64,000 bases of DNA from Herbiconiux sp. SALV-R1 (GTDB lineage: Bacteria > Actinomycetota > Actinomycetes > Actinomycetales > Microbacteriaceae), in contig NZ_CP053344.1 in assembly GCF_013113715.1 (NCBI RefSeq), positions 2,418,001 through 2,482,000 on the forward strand, read 5' to 3'. The first letter of the stretch is position 1. Every line of letters starts with the position of its first letter. Positions 7,370-14,491 of the stretch are shown here, piece by piece. The notes beneath the pieces are model-generated. The model was not told the DNA's origin. It worked only from the letters and a program-made list of their open reading frames with translations, and ran no database searches. Made by a program: the position numbers and the translations under genes.

Positions 7370-8485
7370 TCAGAAGGTGAGGAGGCGGTTCTCGTAGGCG
7401 TGGACGACGATCTGGGCGCGGCTGGTGAGGGAGAGCTTGGCGAGGATGCTGCGGACGTGCGACTTCACCGTCGACTCCGCGACAAAGGCGGCCTTGGCGA
7501 TGTCGGCGTTGCGGAGTCCGCGCGCGGTGAGGAGGTAGATCTCGCGTTCGCGTGGAGAGAGCTCGGCGATGGGGCTGTCGGGCGCGTCGGGGTCGGCCCG
7601 CACGGTGCCGGTGCCGGTGCCGGAGTCGCGAGCAGCACGCCCGGCCGTCGACGGTCCCGAGCCGGCCCGGGCGAGCGGCGCGCCGGTGGAGCGCGCCTTG
7701 CCGACCTGGTCGCGCACCACCGTGCCGATCGGCGTCGGTGGAGCGTCTCCTGCGTGCACCGACCTGATGGTCTCGAGAAGCAGCTCGGGCGCCACGTCTT
7801 TGGTGACGAAGGCGCTCGCCCCGTGCTTCATCGCCTGGAAGACCGCCTCCTCCTGCTGGAACGTCGTGAGCACCACCACCCGGCACGCCCCCGCACCATC
7901 ACCCCCGTCGACCGCCTCCCCCGCGTGGCCGCTCGAGCCCGTCTCCCCATGAGCCGCGGCACCCGCACCATCACCCCCGTCGGAGGCCACGCCCGAAAGG
8001 TAGCTCGAGCCGGTTTCCGCATGAGCCGCGGCACCCGCACCATCACCCCCGTCGGAGGCCACGCCCGCGAGGCCGCTCGAGCCCGTTTCCGCATGAGCCG
8101 CAGCCCCCGCACCGTCACTCCCGACGGAGGCCACGCCCGGAAGGCAGCTTGAGTCGGTTCCGCTGTCCTCCGCGGCCCCCGCAACACGCCTCGCCGACAC
8201 GATGCGGTGCGTCGCCTCGATGCCGTTCATGCCGGGCATGCGGATGTCCATCAGCAGCACGTCGGGCCGCTCCCGCCGGGCGATCTCCACGGCGACCTCG
8301 CCGTCGCCTCCGGTGCCCACGAGCTCGAGATCGGGCTGCGACTCGATCAGCATGCGCAGCCCGTAGACGAAGAGCTCCTGGTCGTCGACCACGGCCACTC
8401 GGATGCGCGTCCCAACCGACGACGGCGGTACAGCGCCCAGGTCATCGCCACGGTCACCTCGAACGTCTGCGTCGGCCCCCGTCAC
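7370..8485 (-). CDS. NarL/LuxR-family response regulator with a repeat insertion in the receiver
   Basis: 371 residues against ~215-230 for the family. The receiver domain has D34/D35 in VVDDQE, phospho-acceptor D80 in LLMDIRMPG, T207 in VVLTTF and K229 in VTKD. It is split by ~100 extra residues (about 101-200) placed between helix 3 and strand 4. That insertion is a 24-residue tandem repeat (GVASDGGDGAGAAAHAETGSS-type, ~3.7 copies). A second low-complexity linker (~262-303) precedes the LuxR HTH (~306-371, SPREREIYLLTARG). The GTG start overlaps the kinase stop by GTGA, so the two are co-translated and form a cognate pair. All receiver residues survive, so it is probably functional. Confidence 0.9.
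   Translation of the reverse strand: MTGADADVRGDRGDDLGAVPPSSVGTRIRVAVVDDQELFVYGLRMLIESQPDLELVGTGGDGEVAVEIARRERPDVLLMDIRMPGMNGIEATHRIVSARRVAGAAEDSGTDSSCLPGVASVGSDGAGAAAHAETGSSGLAGVASDGGDGAGAAAHAETGSSYLSGVASDGGDGAGAAAHGETGSSGHAGEAVDGGDGAGACRVVVLTTFQQEEAVFQAMKHGASAFVTKDVAPELLLETIRSVHAGDAPPTPIGTVVRDQVGKARSTGAPLARAGSGPSTAGRAARDSGTGTGTVRADPDAPDSPIAELSPREREIYLLTARGLRNADIAKAAFVAESTVKSHVRSILAKLSLTSRAQIVVHAYENRLLTF
7886..8152 (-). repeat. 72-bp in-frame tandem repeat, ~3.7 copies
   Basis: Four near-identical 72-bp units encode residues 112-200 of the response regulator. Units differ at a few codons (GLA, YLS, GHA at the same place). The period is a multiple of three, so copy-number changes keep the frame. 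The encoded peptide is Gly/Ala/Asp-rich and probably disordered. Confidence 0.9.
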
Positions 8486-9831
8486 AGCTGCACCCCCGCA
8501 TCGACCAGGTCACCCGTGCGGGCAGACGACGCGCCGCTCACGTGCACCGGGATGAACGCGGTGACGACGAACTCCTCCCCATCGGCCGCCGCCGTGAGCC
8601 ACCCGCCCACCAACCTGGCGCGGTCTCTCATGCCTGCGATGCCGAACGATCGCGGGGGCACAGCGCTCGCATCCGGTGCTCCCGGCCCGGGTGTTGCAGC
8701 AGCCGGCCCGCCCACCGCGTCGCCACGACCGCTCACGACACCGACGACGAGCCCGTCGTCACCCCATGCGAGCGACACCGCCGCCGAGGGATGCGGCCCT
8801 CCGTGCTTCAGCGCATTGGTCAGACTCTCCTGCACGATGCGGTACACGGCCGCCTCTTGGGTGGGAGTCAACCGACCCGGATCACCGAACTGCTCGAACC
8901 TCACCCCCATACCCGTCGACGACATGCGCCCCACGAGCGCTCCGAGTTCGTCGATGCGGGGTTGCGGGCGCTGGGTCTCGTCGTGCAGGCCCTCGAGCAA
9001 CCCGCGCAGGTCGACCAGAGCTGCGCGGGCCGCCTCGGCGATCTCGCCCAGCGCCTCGTCGGTGCGCTGCTCCCGCGGAGTGCCCGGGCCCTCACGGCTC
9101 TCCCCCGCGGGCTCGGCTGCTCGGAGGAATCTCGTCCCGTCGGCCACGGCGATCACCACGGCCAGCGAATGGGCGAGAACATCATGGACTTCTTGGGCGA
9201 TCTCATCGCGCTCCCTCACACTCCGGAGCTCCACGTCGGCGACGGCGAGCTCCGCCTCAGTCTCGGCGAGCAGCTCACGCTCACGACGGCGGCGGCGAGA
9301 GATGTGGAGAAGAAGGCCCGCTCCCCAGGCTGTGAGGAAGACGAGTGCGCCGAGCACGAGGAGCACGATCACCCAGATGAGCCGCGGACTCGAACCCGGC
9401 GACGGCGGAGAGCCCGTCAGGAGCTCAGCCCCGCCCGTCCAGCTCAACCAGTCACCGCCGAACACGAGCACGAGCGCTGCGACGGCCGCCTGCACCAGCC
9501 CCGCTGCCAGGCCCGCCCAGCGTACGCGACGGCTCGGCGAGCATCCGGCGGCGAAGGCCACCACGATCACCGCCTCGTAGAGCGGCCACGCCGTCGACGT
9601 GGGCGGCGAGAGCAGGCCCACCAGCTGCAGCACCGGCACCAGAACGACGATCGCGAGCGACACCGTGGTGAACCAGCGCGACACCGCGATCGCGACCGCG
9701 TAGGCGCCGAGGGTGAGGTAGAACCCGAGGTCGGGCGCGCGACCGATCTCGGCGTTCACCCAGAGCAGGGCGTAGATCAGGCCGATCGCGGGCTCGAGCA
9801 GAGGCCGCAGGGCCTTCAGGGTCGGTGACAT
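8482..9831 (-). CDS. DesK/NarX-type sensor histidine kinase
   Basis: 449 residues. The N-terminal ~180 residues contain about six membrane helices in two blocks separated by a short extracytoplasmic loop (~128-150). A HisKA_3 dimerisation domain follows, with phospho-acceptor H216 in EIAQEVHDVLAHS, then an HATPase domain with the N-box ESLTNALKHGG and a glycine box near SFGIAGMRDRARLVGG. An Ala/Gly/Pro-rich insert sits inside the ATPase domain before that box. It overlaps the response regulator by 4 nt and should phosphorylate it. The signal is unknown; the multi-helix sensor suggests a membrane or envelope cue. Confidence 0.93.
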   Translation of the reverse strand: MSPTLKALRPLLEPAIGLIYALLWVNAEIGRAPDLGFYLTLGAYAVAIAVSRWFTTVSLAIVVLVPVLQLVGLLSPPTSTAWPLYEAVIVVAFAAGCSPSRRVRWAGLAAGLVQAAVAALVLVFGGDWLSWTGGAELLTGSPPSPGSSPRLIWVIVLLVLGALVFLTAWGAGLLLHISRRRRRERELLAETEAELAVADVELRSVRERDEIAQEVHDVLAHSLAVVIAVADGTRFLRAAEPAGESREGPGTPREQRTDEALGEIAEAARAALVDLRGLLEGLHDETQRPQPRIDELGALVGRMSSTGMGVRFEQFGDPGRLTPTQEAAVYRIVQESLTNALKHGGPHPSAAVSLAWGDDGLVVGVVSGRGDAVGGPAAATPGPGAPDASAVPPRSFGIAGMRDRARLVGGWLTAAADGEEFVVTAFIPVHVSGASSARTGDLVDAGVQL

Positions 9832-9854
9832 GACCTCACGCTAGGCGCTCGAGC

Positions 9855-10130
9855 GGTGCGGATGCGCGGGCTGGGCGCCACATTCATCCGAACTGACGAG
9901 GGCGGCGCCTCAGGCGGTAGGGCAGTGCAGGTGAATGCGTTCGGTCGGTGCGGATGCGCGGGGCGGGTGGCACATTCATCCGAACTGACGAGGGCGGCGC
10001 CTCAGGCGGTGGGGCAGCGCAGCTGGATGCGCTCGGGCGGGGCGGATGCGCGGGGCGGGTGGCACATTCATCCGAAGGGACAAGGGCGGGCCGCCTCAGG
10101 CGGTGGGGCAGTGCAGCTGGGTGCGCTCGC
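9855..10130. repeat. Three tandem copies of a 92-bp unit covering a gene end
   Basis: Units start at 9855, 9947 and 10039, exactly 92 bp apart. All carry GCGGATGCGCGGG, then CACATTCATCCGAA, then CCTCAGGCGGT(G/A)GGGCAG. Copy 3 contains the stop codon and last ten or so codons of the gene at 10096-10341 (minus strand). Copies 1 and 2 therefore look like duplicates of that gene end, lying between it and the histidine kinase start. This fills the 264-bp gap; no gene is seen in it. Confidence 0.9.
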
Positions 10131-10341
10131 CCGTGCGGTCGATGTCGTGGCGGGCCATGGGTTCGCCGCAGAGGGGACAGCGCGGGTCGGCGGGCGGCAC
10201 GTAGGGGGCCTCGGCGCGCCCAATGCCCACCTGGGCCGGGCCCGCGTAGCGGTAGACCACGCGGTTGATCGCGTTGACGAGGCCCGGCCTGCCGTCGAAC
10301 GGATTCATCGGGTCGGGGGTGCGAGGCTTCTTTCGTGCCAT
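10096..10341 (-). CDS. Small zinc-ribbon-like protein
   Basis: 81 residues. A basic N-terminus (MARKKPRTPDPMNP) is followed by VNAINRVVYRYAGPAQVG and a C-terminal putative metal site, CPLC (residues 55-58) with later His and Cys in ARHDIDR and LHCPTA. A CxxC plus HxnHC arrangement suggests one bound zinc ion. The start at 10341 is divergent from the OhrR-like regulator, with only 23 bp between them and a shared palindrome, so regulation by that protein is likely. Function unknown. Confidence 0.7.
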   Translation of the reverse strand: MARKKPRTPDPMNPFDGRPGLVNAINRVVYRYAGPAQVGIGRAEAPYVPPADPRCPLCGEPMARHDIDRTGERTQLHCPTA

Positions 10342-10346
10342 AACCC

Positions 10347-10358
10347 TTAGTATACTAA
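10347..10358. promoter_or_regulatory. 12-bp palindromic operator TTAGTATACTAA
   Basis: A perfect A+T-rich palindrome in the 23-bp gap between two divergent starts, ending 6 bp before the MarR-family ATG at 10365. Its position matches autoregulation of the MarR gene and control of the divergent zinc-ribbon gene. The binding protein is inferred from position. Confidence 0.75.
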
Positions 10359-10364
10359 CTATTC

Positions 10365-10850
10365 ATGACGGCGACCACCGATACCGATCTCCTCAAGCTC
10401 GACCGGCAGCTCTGCTTCGCCCTGGCTGTCGCCTCGCGGTCGGTCATCGGCGCCTACAAGCCGATTCTCGAGCCGATGGGGCTGACGCATCCGCAGTACC
10501 TGGTGATGCTGGCGCTCTGGGAGCGCGAACCGCGCTCGCTCACCGCCCTCGCCGAGGTGCTGCGCCTGGAGCCGGCGACGCTCTCCCCGCTCGTCAAACG
10601 GCTCGAGGCTGCGGGTCTCGTCACGCGCGGACGCTCGGCCGACGACGAGCGGCAGCTCGCGGTGATGCTCACCGATGCGGGGCGGATGCTGCGGACTCGA
10701 GCCGAGGAGGTTCCACCGCAGGTGGTCGCGGCGCTCGGCGTCGACCTCGACGAGCTCACCGAACTGCACGCGCGGCTCAGCGCGATCATCGAGCGGATCG
10801 CGCCGCTGAGCTCGGGCGAGCCCGTCGCCGCGGGAGCCACCGCCGAGTAG
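10365..10850 (+). CDS. ohrR: OhrR-type MarR regulator (organic hydroperoxide sensor)
   Basis: 161 residues with the OhrR signature at the N-terminus: LDRQLCFALAVASR, then YKPILEPMGLTHPQYLVMLALWE. C17 matches the reactive peroxide-sensing cysteine of OhrR proteins, and the later Tyr residues match those that hydrogen-bond it. The winged helix follows, with recognition helix LEPATLSPLVKRLE and wing RSADDERQ. OhrR normally represses ohr, a thiol peroxidase, until the cysteine is oxidised. No ohr gene is seen in this window, so its targets are the divergent gene, itself, or distant genes. There is almost no leader: the ATG follows the palindrome directly. Confidence 0.82.
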   Translation: MTATTDTDLLKLDRQLCFALAVASRSVIGAYKPILEPMGLTHPQYLVMLALWEREPRSLTALAEVLRLEPATLSPLVKRLEAAGLVTRGRSADDERQLAVMLTDAGRMLRTRAEEVPPQVVAALGVDLDELTELHARLSAIIERIAPLSSGEPVAAGATAE

Positions 10851-10911
10851 CGGCGTTTGCCGGAACGGCACGTGGTTTTGAGTGGTGGAGCGGGACGGGC
10901 ATCCTGAACTC

Positions 10912-11661
10912 ATGGCAGATCACACCGACGACTCGGCACACGCGCACACGCACGGGCACGACAGCTCCCCGGGCGGCGGCGGCCACGCCGGGCACGGCGG
11001 CCACTCCCACGGCGCCGGCCGCACGATGCCCTCGACGGAGGGCAAAGACGCGATCACCTTCTGGGAGGAGCTCTACCAGCAGACCCCCCAGATCTGGAGC
11101 GGCCGACCGAACAAGGTGCTGGCGGATGTGGCGGCCGAGCTCCAGCCCGGCACCGCACTCGATCTGGGCAGCGGCGAGGGCGGCGACTCGCTCTGGCTCG
11201 CCGAACGCGGATGGCAGGTGACCGCCATCGACATCTCCCCCACCGCGCTCCAGCGCTCCGCCGCCGAGGCGGAGCGGCGCGGGCTCCCCGCCGACCGCAT
11301 CCGGTGGCAGCAGGCCGACCTCACCGACTGGCAGCCGACCGGCGAGTACGACCTGGTGTCGGCGTGCTTCCTCCACTCCCCCGTCGGGTTCCCGCGCGAA
11401 GACGTGCTGCGGCGGGCGGCGTCGGCGGTCGCTCCGGGCGGTTCGCTGCTCGTCGTCGGGCATCTGAGCTTTCCGTCGTCGGCGGCCGTGCCGGAGGAGG
11501 AGCGTCCGTACCTGCCGACGCCCGACGAGCTGCTCGCCTTGCTCGCCCTTCCCGAGTCCGAGTGGCAGGTCGAGGTGAGTGAGGTGCGCTGGCGCCGGCA
11601 GACCGGCCCCGACGGCGAGGTGGAGCTCGACGACGCCGTGCTCCTCGTTACCCGCCGCTGA
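10912..11661 (+). CDS. Class I SAM-dependent methyltransferase with His-rich N-terminus
   Basis: 249 residues from the ATG at 10912; GTG codons upstream at 10882/10885 are alternatives without support. The first ~45 residues are Gly/His-rich (HAHTHGHD, HAGHGGHSHGAG), a likely metal-binding tail. The methyltransferase fold follows: motif I LDLGSGEGGDSLWLAERGW, motif II VTAIDISPTAL, then QADLTDW and APGGSLLVVGH. It resembles TehB/thiopurine-type small-molecule methyltransferases in layout. Substrate unknown; a metal- or chalcogen-linked role is a guess from the His tail. Confidence 0.82.
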   Translation: MADHTDDSAHAHTHGHDSSPGGGGHAGHGGHSHGAGRTMPSTEGKDAITFWEELYQQTPQIWSGRPNKVLADVAAELQPGTALDLGSGEGGDSLWLAERGWQVTAIDISPTALQRSAAEAERRGLPADRIRWQQADLTDWQPTGEYDLVSACFLHSPVGFPREDVLRRAASAVAPGGSLLVVGHLSFPSSAAVPEEERPYLPTPDELLALLALPESEWQVEVSEVRWRRQTGPDGEVELDDAVLLVTRR

Positions 11662-11768
11662 CCGTCGGCACCGGCACGGGGCGCCGCACCCCCGGGCGCC
11701 CCGCACCCGCCACCCGGGCGCCCCGCATCCCGCACCCCCGCACCCCCGCACCCGGTATCCTTCCTCGC

Positions 11769-12653
11769 GTGACCGACGACGCTCGACCCCAAGATCCCTC
11801 CACCCCCCACCCCCTCACGCGCGACGACCACCTCGCCGCGAACCGCGCGAACTGGAACGACCGCGCCGCCGCCCACTCCACCCGCACCGGGCTCGGCTAC
11901 GGCGTGCAGCGCTTCATCGACGACCGCGCGCTGCTCAGCGACGTGGTGTCGTTCGACCGCGAGCGCCTCGGCGCCATCGAGGGCCTCACCACCGTGCACC
12001 TGCAGTGCCACATCGGCACCGACACCCTCTCCCTCGCCCGCCTCGGAGCCCGCGTCACCGGACTCGACTTCTCGCCGACCGCGATCGCCGAGGCGCGCCG
12101 CCTGGTGGAGGAGACCGGCGACGAGGTCGATTTCGTGGAGTCGGATGTCGCATCCGCTCTCTCCGCCCTCACCCCCGAGTCGTTCGACCTCGTTTACACG
12201 GGCATCGGCGCCCTCTGCTGGCTGCCCCTCATCGCCGAGTGGGCGGGCGTGGTCGCGGGCTTGCTGAAGCCCGGCGGTCGCCTGTTCCTGCGGGAGGGCC
12301 ACCCCATCCTCTGGGCGATGGACGAGACCCTCGACGACGACCTCCACCTCCGCTTCCCCTACTGGGAGCACGAGCGCCCGCTCGAGTGGGACGACGACGC
12401 CAGCTACGTGCCCACCGACCGCCCGCTCACCGCCACGAAGACCTACGAGTGGAACCACGGCCTCGGCGAGATCGTGACCGCCCTCCTCGACTCCGGCCTC
12501 GTGCTCACGATGCTGGTCGAGCACGACAGCGTGCCGTGGGAGGCCCTTCCCGGTCAGATGGTCGAGCGCCCCGACGGCGAGTACGCCCTCAGCGACCGCG
12601 CCGGCGTCGCTCCCCTCAGCTACACCCTCCAGGCGGTGAAACCCGCCCGATGA
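11769..12653 (+). CDS. Class I SAM-dependent methyltransferase
   Basis: 294 residues from GTG at 11769, which lies 7 nt behind TATCCT and has no ribosome binding site, so it is probably leaderless. An N-terminal cap (NRANWNDRAAAHS) precedes the Rossmann fold: motif I VHLQCHIGTDTLSLARLGA, acidic end GLDFSPTAI, then ESDVASAL, and the post-I motif LKPGGRLFLREGHP. The HLQCHIGxDT form is typical of a common bacterial small-molecule methyltransferase group. Substrate not assignable. A 107-bp GC-rich gap separates it from the other methyltransferase. Confidence 0.85.
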   Translation: MTDDARPQDPSTPHPLTRDDHLAANRANWNDRAAAHSTRTGLGYGVQRFIDDRALLSDVVSFDRERLGAIEGLTTVHLQCHIGTDTLSLARLGARVTGLDFSPTAIAEARRLVEETGDEVDFVESDVASALSALTPESFDLVYTGIGALCWLPLIAEWAGVVAGLLKPGGRLFLREGHPILWAMDETLDDDLHLRFPYWEHERPLEWDDDASYVPTDRPLTATKTYEWNHGLGEIVTALLDSGLVLTMLVEHDSVPWEALPGQMVERPDGEYALSDRAGVAPLSYTLQAVKPAR

Positions 12654-12747
12654 GCCGTCGGCCGAGCGGATGCGCGGGCCAGCGAACGGATGCACGTCCC
12701 GTCACGACAGACCGGCCAGCAGGCCAGCCGCCCGACCGCACACCGCA

Positions 12748-13056
12748 TCACAACCCCTCGGCGATCTCCTTGATGGCCGAGAGCCGGCGCTCCCACTCCA
12801 CCCCGATGGCGTCCAGCCGCTGCGCCGTGGCGCTGAGCTCCGCACCGAGCACGCGGTAGCGCACCTCACGACCGGCGCGCACCGGCTCCACGACGCCCAC
12901 CTGCTGCAGCACGCCGAGGTGCTTGGCGATGGCCTGCCGCGACACCGGGAGCCGCTCGGCGAGCGCCGAGGCCGAGGCCTCGCCGCCGCCGAGCTCGGTG
13001 AGGATGCTCCACCGCGTCTCGTCGCCGAGCGCCGCGAACACGGCGACCAGCGTCAT
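12748..13056 (-). CDS. ArsR-family winged-helix repressor
   Basis: 102 residues beginning with the ArsR dimerisation helix FAALGDETRWSILTELGG and an HTH at ~28-55 (SASALAERLPVSRQAIAKHLGVLQQVG), then the wing REVRYRVLG. No metal-binding ELCVCDL cysteines are present, so this is the SdpR-like, non-metal class commonly paired with an AHSA1 protein. It overlaps the stop/start of the SRPBCC gene by ATGA and is second in the two-gene operon. It probably represses its own operon through the twin dyads at 13594-13646. Confidence 0.92.
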   Translation of the reverse strand: MTLVAVFAALGDETRWSILTELGGGEASASALAERLPVSRQAIAKHLGVLQQVGVVEPVRAGREVRYRVLGAELSATAQRLDAIGVEWERRLSAIKEIAEGL

Positions 13057-13559
13057 CGCGCCGAGCCCCGGGCGTCAGCGTCGTCGAGCAGGGCGACGAG
13101 CTTGTCGAGCTCGCCGTTCCAACCGCCGCGGTGACTCTCGAGGTGCTCCGCGGGTCGTGACATCGTCTCGAAGCCGCTCTCGACCACCGTGAGCCGCGTG
13201 CCGTCGCTCGTCTGCTCGAGCGTGAAGGTGAAGACCGTCGAGTGCTCGTCGTCGACCTCGGCCGGCACGGGCTCGTCGAGGCACGGGTTGCACCAGCGGT
13301 AGGAGACGAGCCGGCCCGGTTCGACGGCCTCGACCCGCAGCGGCACGGGGTCGCGATCGGGCCAGGTGATGGTGCCGACACTCCCCAACGCCGCGGCCAC
13401 GCCGGACTCGAAGACCGTGCGGCCGAACCAGCGCGAGATGAGCTCGGGCTCGGTCACCGAGCGCCACACCGCCTCGGGAGTGGCAGCGATGTCGATCGTG
13501 CGTCGCACCGAGAACGTCTCGGCGTCGACGACCGATCCGGGATTGCCCGTCGTGGTCAT
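13053..13559 (-). CDS. AHSA1/SRPBCC-family protein
   Basis: 168 residues from the ATG at 13559; AAAGG lies 9 nt upstream, while the ATG at 13568 abuts the same site and is less likely. The protein opens with SVRRTIDIAATPEAVWRSV and WFGRTVFESG, typical of Aha1-homology SRPBCC proteins, and ends in SRPAEHLESHRGGWNGELDKL, the usual C-terminal helix with an HRGGW-type motif. It is translationally coupled to the ArsR gene, a pairing widespread in actinobacteria. The ligand is unknown. Confidence 0.88.
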   Translation of the reverse strand: MTTTGNPGSVVDAETFSVRRTIDIAATPEAVWRSVTEPELISRWFGRTVFESGVAAALGSVGTITWPDRDPVPLRVEAVEPGRLVSYRWCNPCLDEPVPAEVDDEHSTVFTFTLEQTSDGTRLTVVESGFETMSRPAEHLESHRGGWNGELDKLVALLDDADARGSAR

Positions 13560-13593
13560 GGTGGTCATCCTTTCATCGGTTGAGCACATCTTG

Positions 13594-13646
13594 GTGCAAC
13601 TCGATGGTTGCACACTAAACAACGCAAATGCAACCGTTCCGTTGCA
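13594..13646. promoter_or_regulatory. Twin inverted-repeat operators, probably for the ArsR protein
   Basis: GTGCAAC-N6-GTTGCAC (13594-13613) and TGCAAC-N6-GTTGCA (13629-13646) share the same half-site and are centred 34 bp apart. Both lie in the A+T-rich gap between the ArsR/SRPBCC operon and rnhA. A TAGTGT box for the minus strand overlaps the first dyad. Binding by the ArsR protein is inferred. Confidence 0.75.
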
Positions 13647-13674
13647 GTAGTACGACCCTGTACCCTGGAGCACG

Positions 13675-14232
13675 ATGACGATCACCGCTTCCGCCGACGG
13701 CTCCGCGCTCGGCAACCCCGGCCCCGCGGGCTGGGCCTGGTACATCGACGACGACACCTGGGCGGCCGGGGGCTGGCCCCACGGCACGAACAACATGGGC
13801 GAGCTCAAGGCCGTGCTCGAGCTGTTCCGCGCCACGGCACACGTCGACGACCACCTGCACGTGCTCTGCGACAGCCAGTACGTCATCAACACGGTCACGA
13901 AGTGGATGCCCGGCTGGAAGCGCAAGGGCTGGCGCAAGGGCGACGGCAAACCGGTGATGAACCTCGACCTCATCAAGGAGATCGACGCCGCGGTCGCCGG
14001 CCGCCGGTACACCTTCGAATGGGTGAAGGGCCACGTCGGCCACACCCTCAACGAGGCGGCGGATGCGCGTGCCCGCGCCGCGGCGGAGGCCTACCAGCGG
14101 GGCCGCACGCCCGACACCGGCCCCGGGTTCCCGGGAGCTACCGTGCCGATCGCCGAACCCGAGCCCGCGCCGGGCTCCCGGACAGTGACCACCCCCGCCC
14201 CCGTCACCACCACGCAGGACACCCTCTTCTGA
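13675..14232 (+). CDS. rnhA: Ribonuclease H (RNase HI family)
   Basis: 185 residues. The RNase H catalytic carboxylates are visible as D8 (ASADGSALGNPGPAG), E43 (NNMGELKA), D66 (LCDSQYVIN) and D130 (NEAADARAR), with H120 in WVKGHVGH. The basic handle region reads WKRKGWRKGDGK. It removes RNA from RNA-DNA hybrids using Mg2+. A Pro/Thr tail of ~40 residues after the domain is not part of the fold. It is probably leaderless: TACCCT lies 8 nt before the ATG. A divergent ArsR operon shares the promoter gap. Confidence 0.95.
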   Translation: MTITASADGSALGNPGPAGWAWYIDDDTWAAGGWPHGTNNMGELKAVLELFRATAHVDDHLHVLCDSQYVINTVTKWMPGWKRKGWRKGDGKPVMNLDLIKEIDAAVAGRRYTFEWVKGHVGHTLNEAADARARAAAEAYQRGRTPDTGPGFPGATVPIAEPEPAPGSRTVTTPAPVTTTQDTLF

Positions 14233-14266
14233 GCGCCCCGCGCACATCGGGAGTACGGTGACGCGC

Positions 14267-14482
14267 ATGGCTGACGATCTGCACAAGGGCGACAAGGTCT
14301 CGTGGTCGACCCACGGAACCACCACCTCCGGCGAGGTGAAGAAGAAGATCACCTCCGACACCGAGGCGGCGGGCCGCACGGTCAAGGCGTCGAAAGACGA
14401 GCCTCAGTACCTCGTCGAGAGCGACAAGTGGGGCAAAGACGCCGTGCACAAGCCGGAGTCGCTGCGCAAGAAGAAGAGCTGA
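14267..14482 (+). CDS. DUF2945 (HVA1/TUDOR-like) small basic protein
   Basis: 71 residues from the ATG at 14267, which follows TACGGT by 7 nt (leaderless type). An in-frame GTG at 14258 would lie inside that box. The sequence KGDKVSWSTHGTTTSGEVKKKI and the ending QYLVESDKWGKDAVHKPESL match the DUF2945 family, predicted SH3/TUDOR-like beta barrels. Lys-rich C-terminus (RKKKS). Function is unknown; it stands alone between rnhA and the RamA-like regulator. Confidence 0.85.
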   Translation: MADDLHKGDKVSWSTHGTTTSGEVKKKITSDTEAAGRTVKASKDEPQYLVESDKWGKDAVHKPESLRKKKS

Positions 14483-14491
14483 CCCGCGCTC

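Noticed and set aside
7886-8152. CRISPR array
   Set aside because: Units are contiguous and coding, with no unique spacers, and there are no cas genes.
9855-10130. Mobile element or CRISPR
   Set aside because: No transposase, no target duplications and no spacers; the unit contains a neighbouring gene end.
10882-10911. GTG start for the His-tailed methyltransferase at 10882
   Set aside because: It adds ten residues with no conservation sign and no ribosome binding site; ATG 10912 is simpler.
13569-14051. Upstream extension of the SRPBCC frame at 13053
   Set aside because: It runs antisense through rnhA and across the operator dyads; the family start is at 13559 or 13568.
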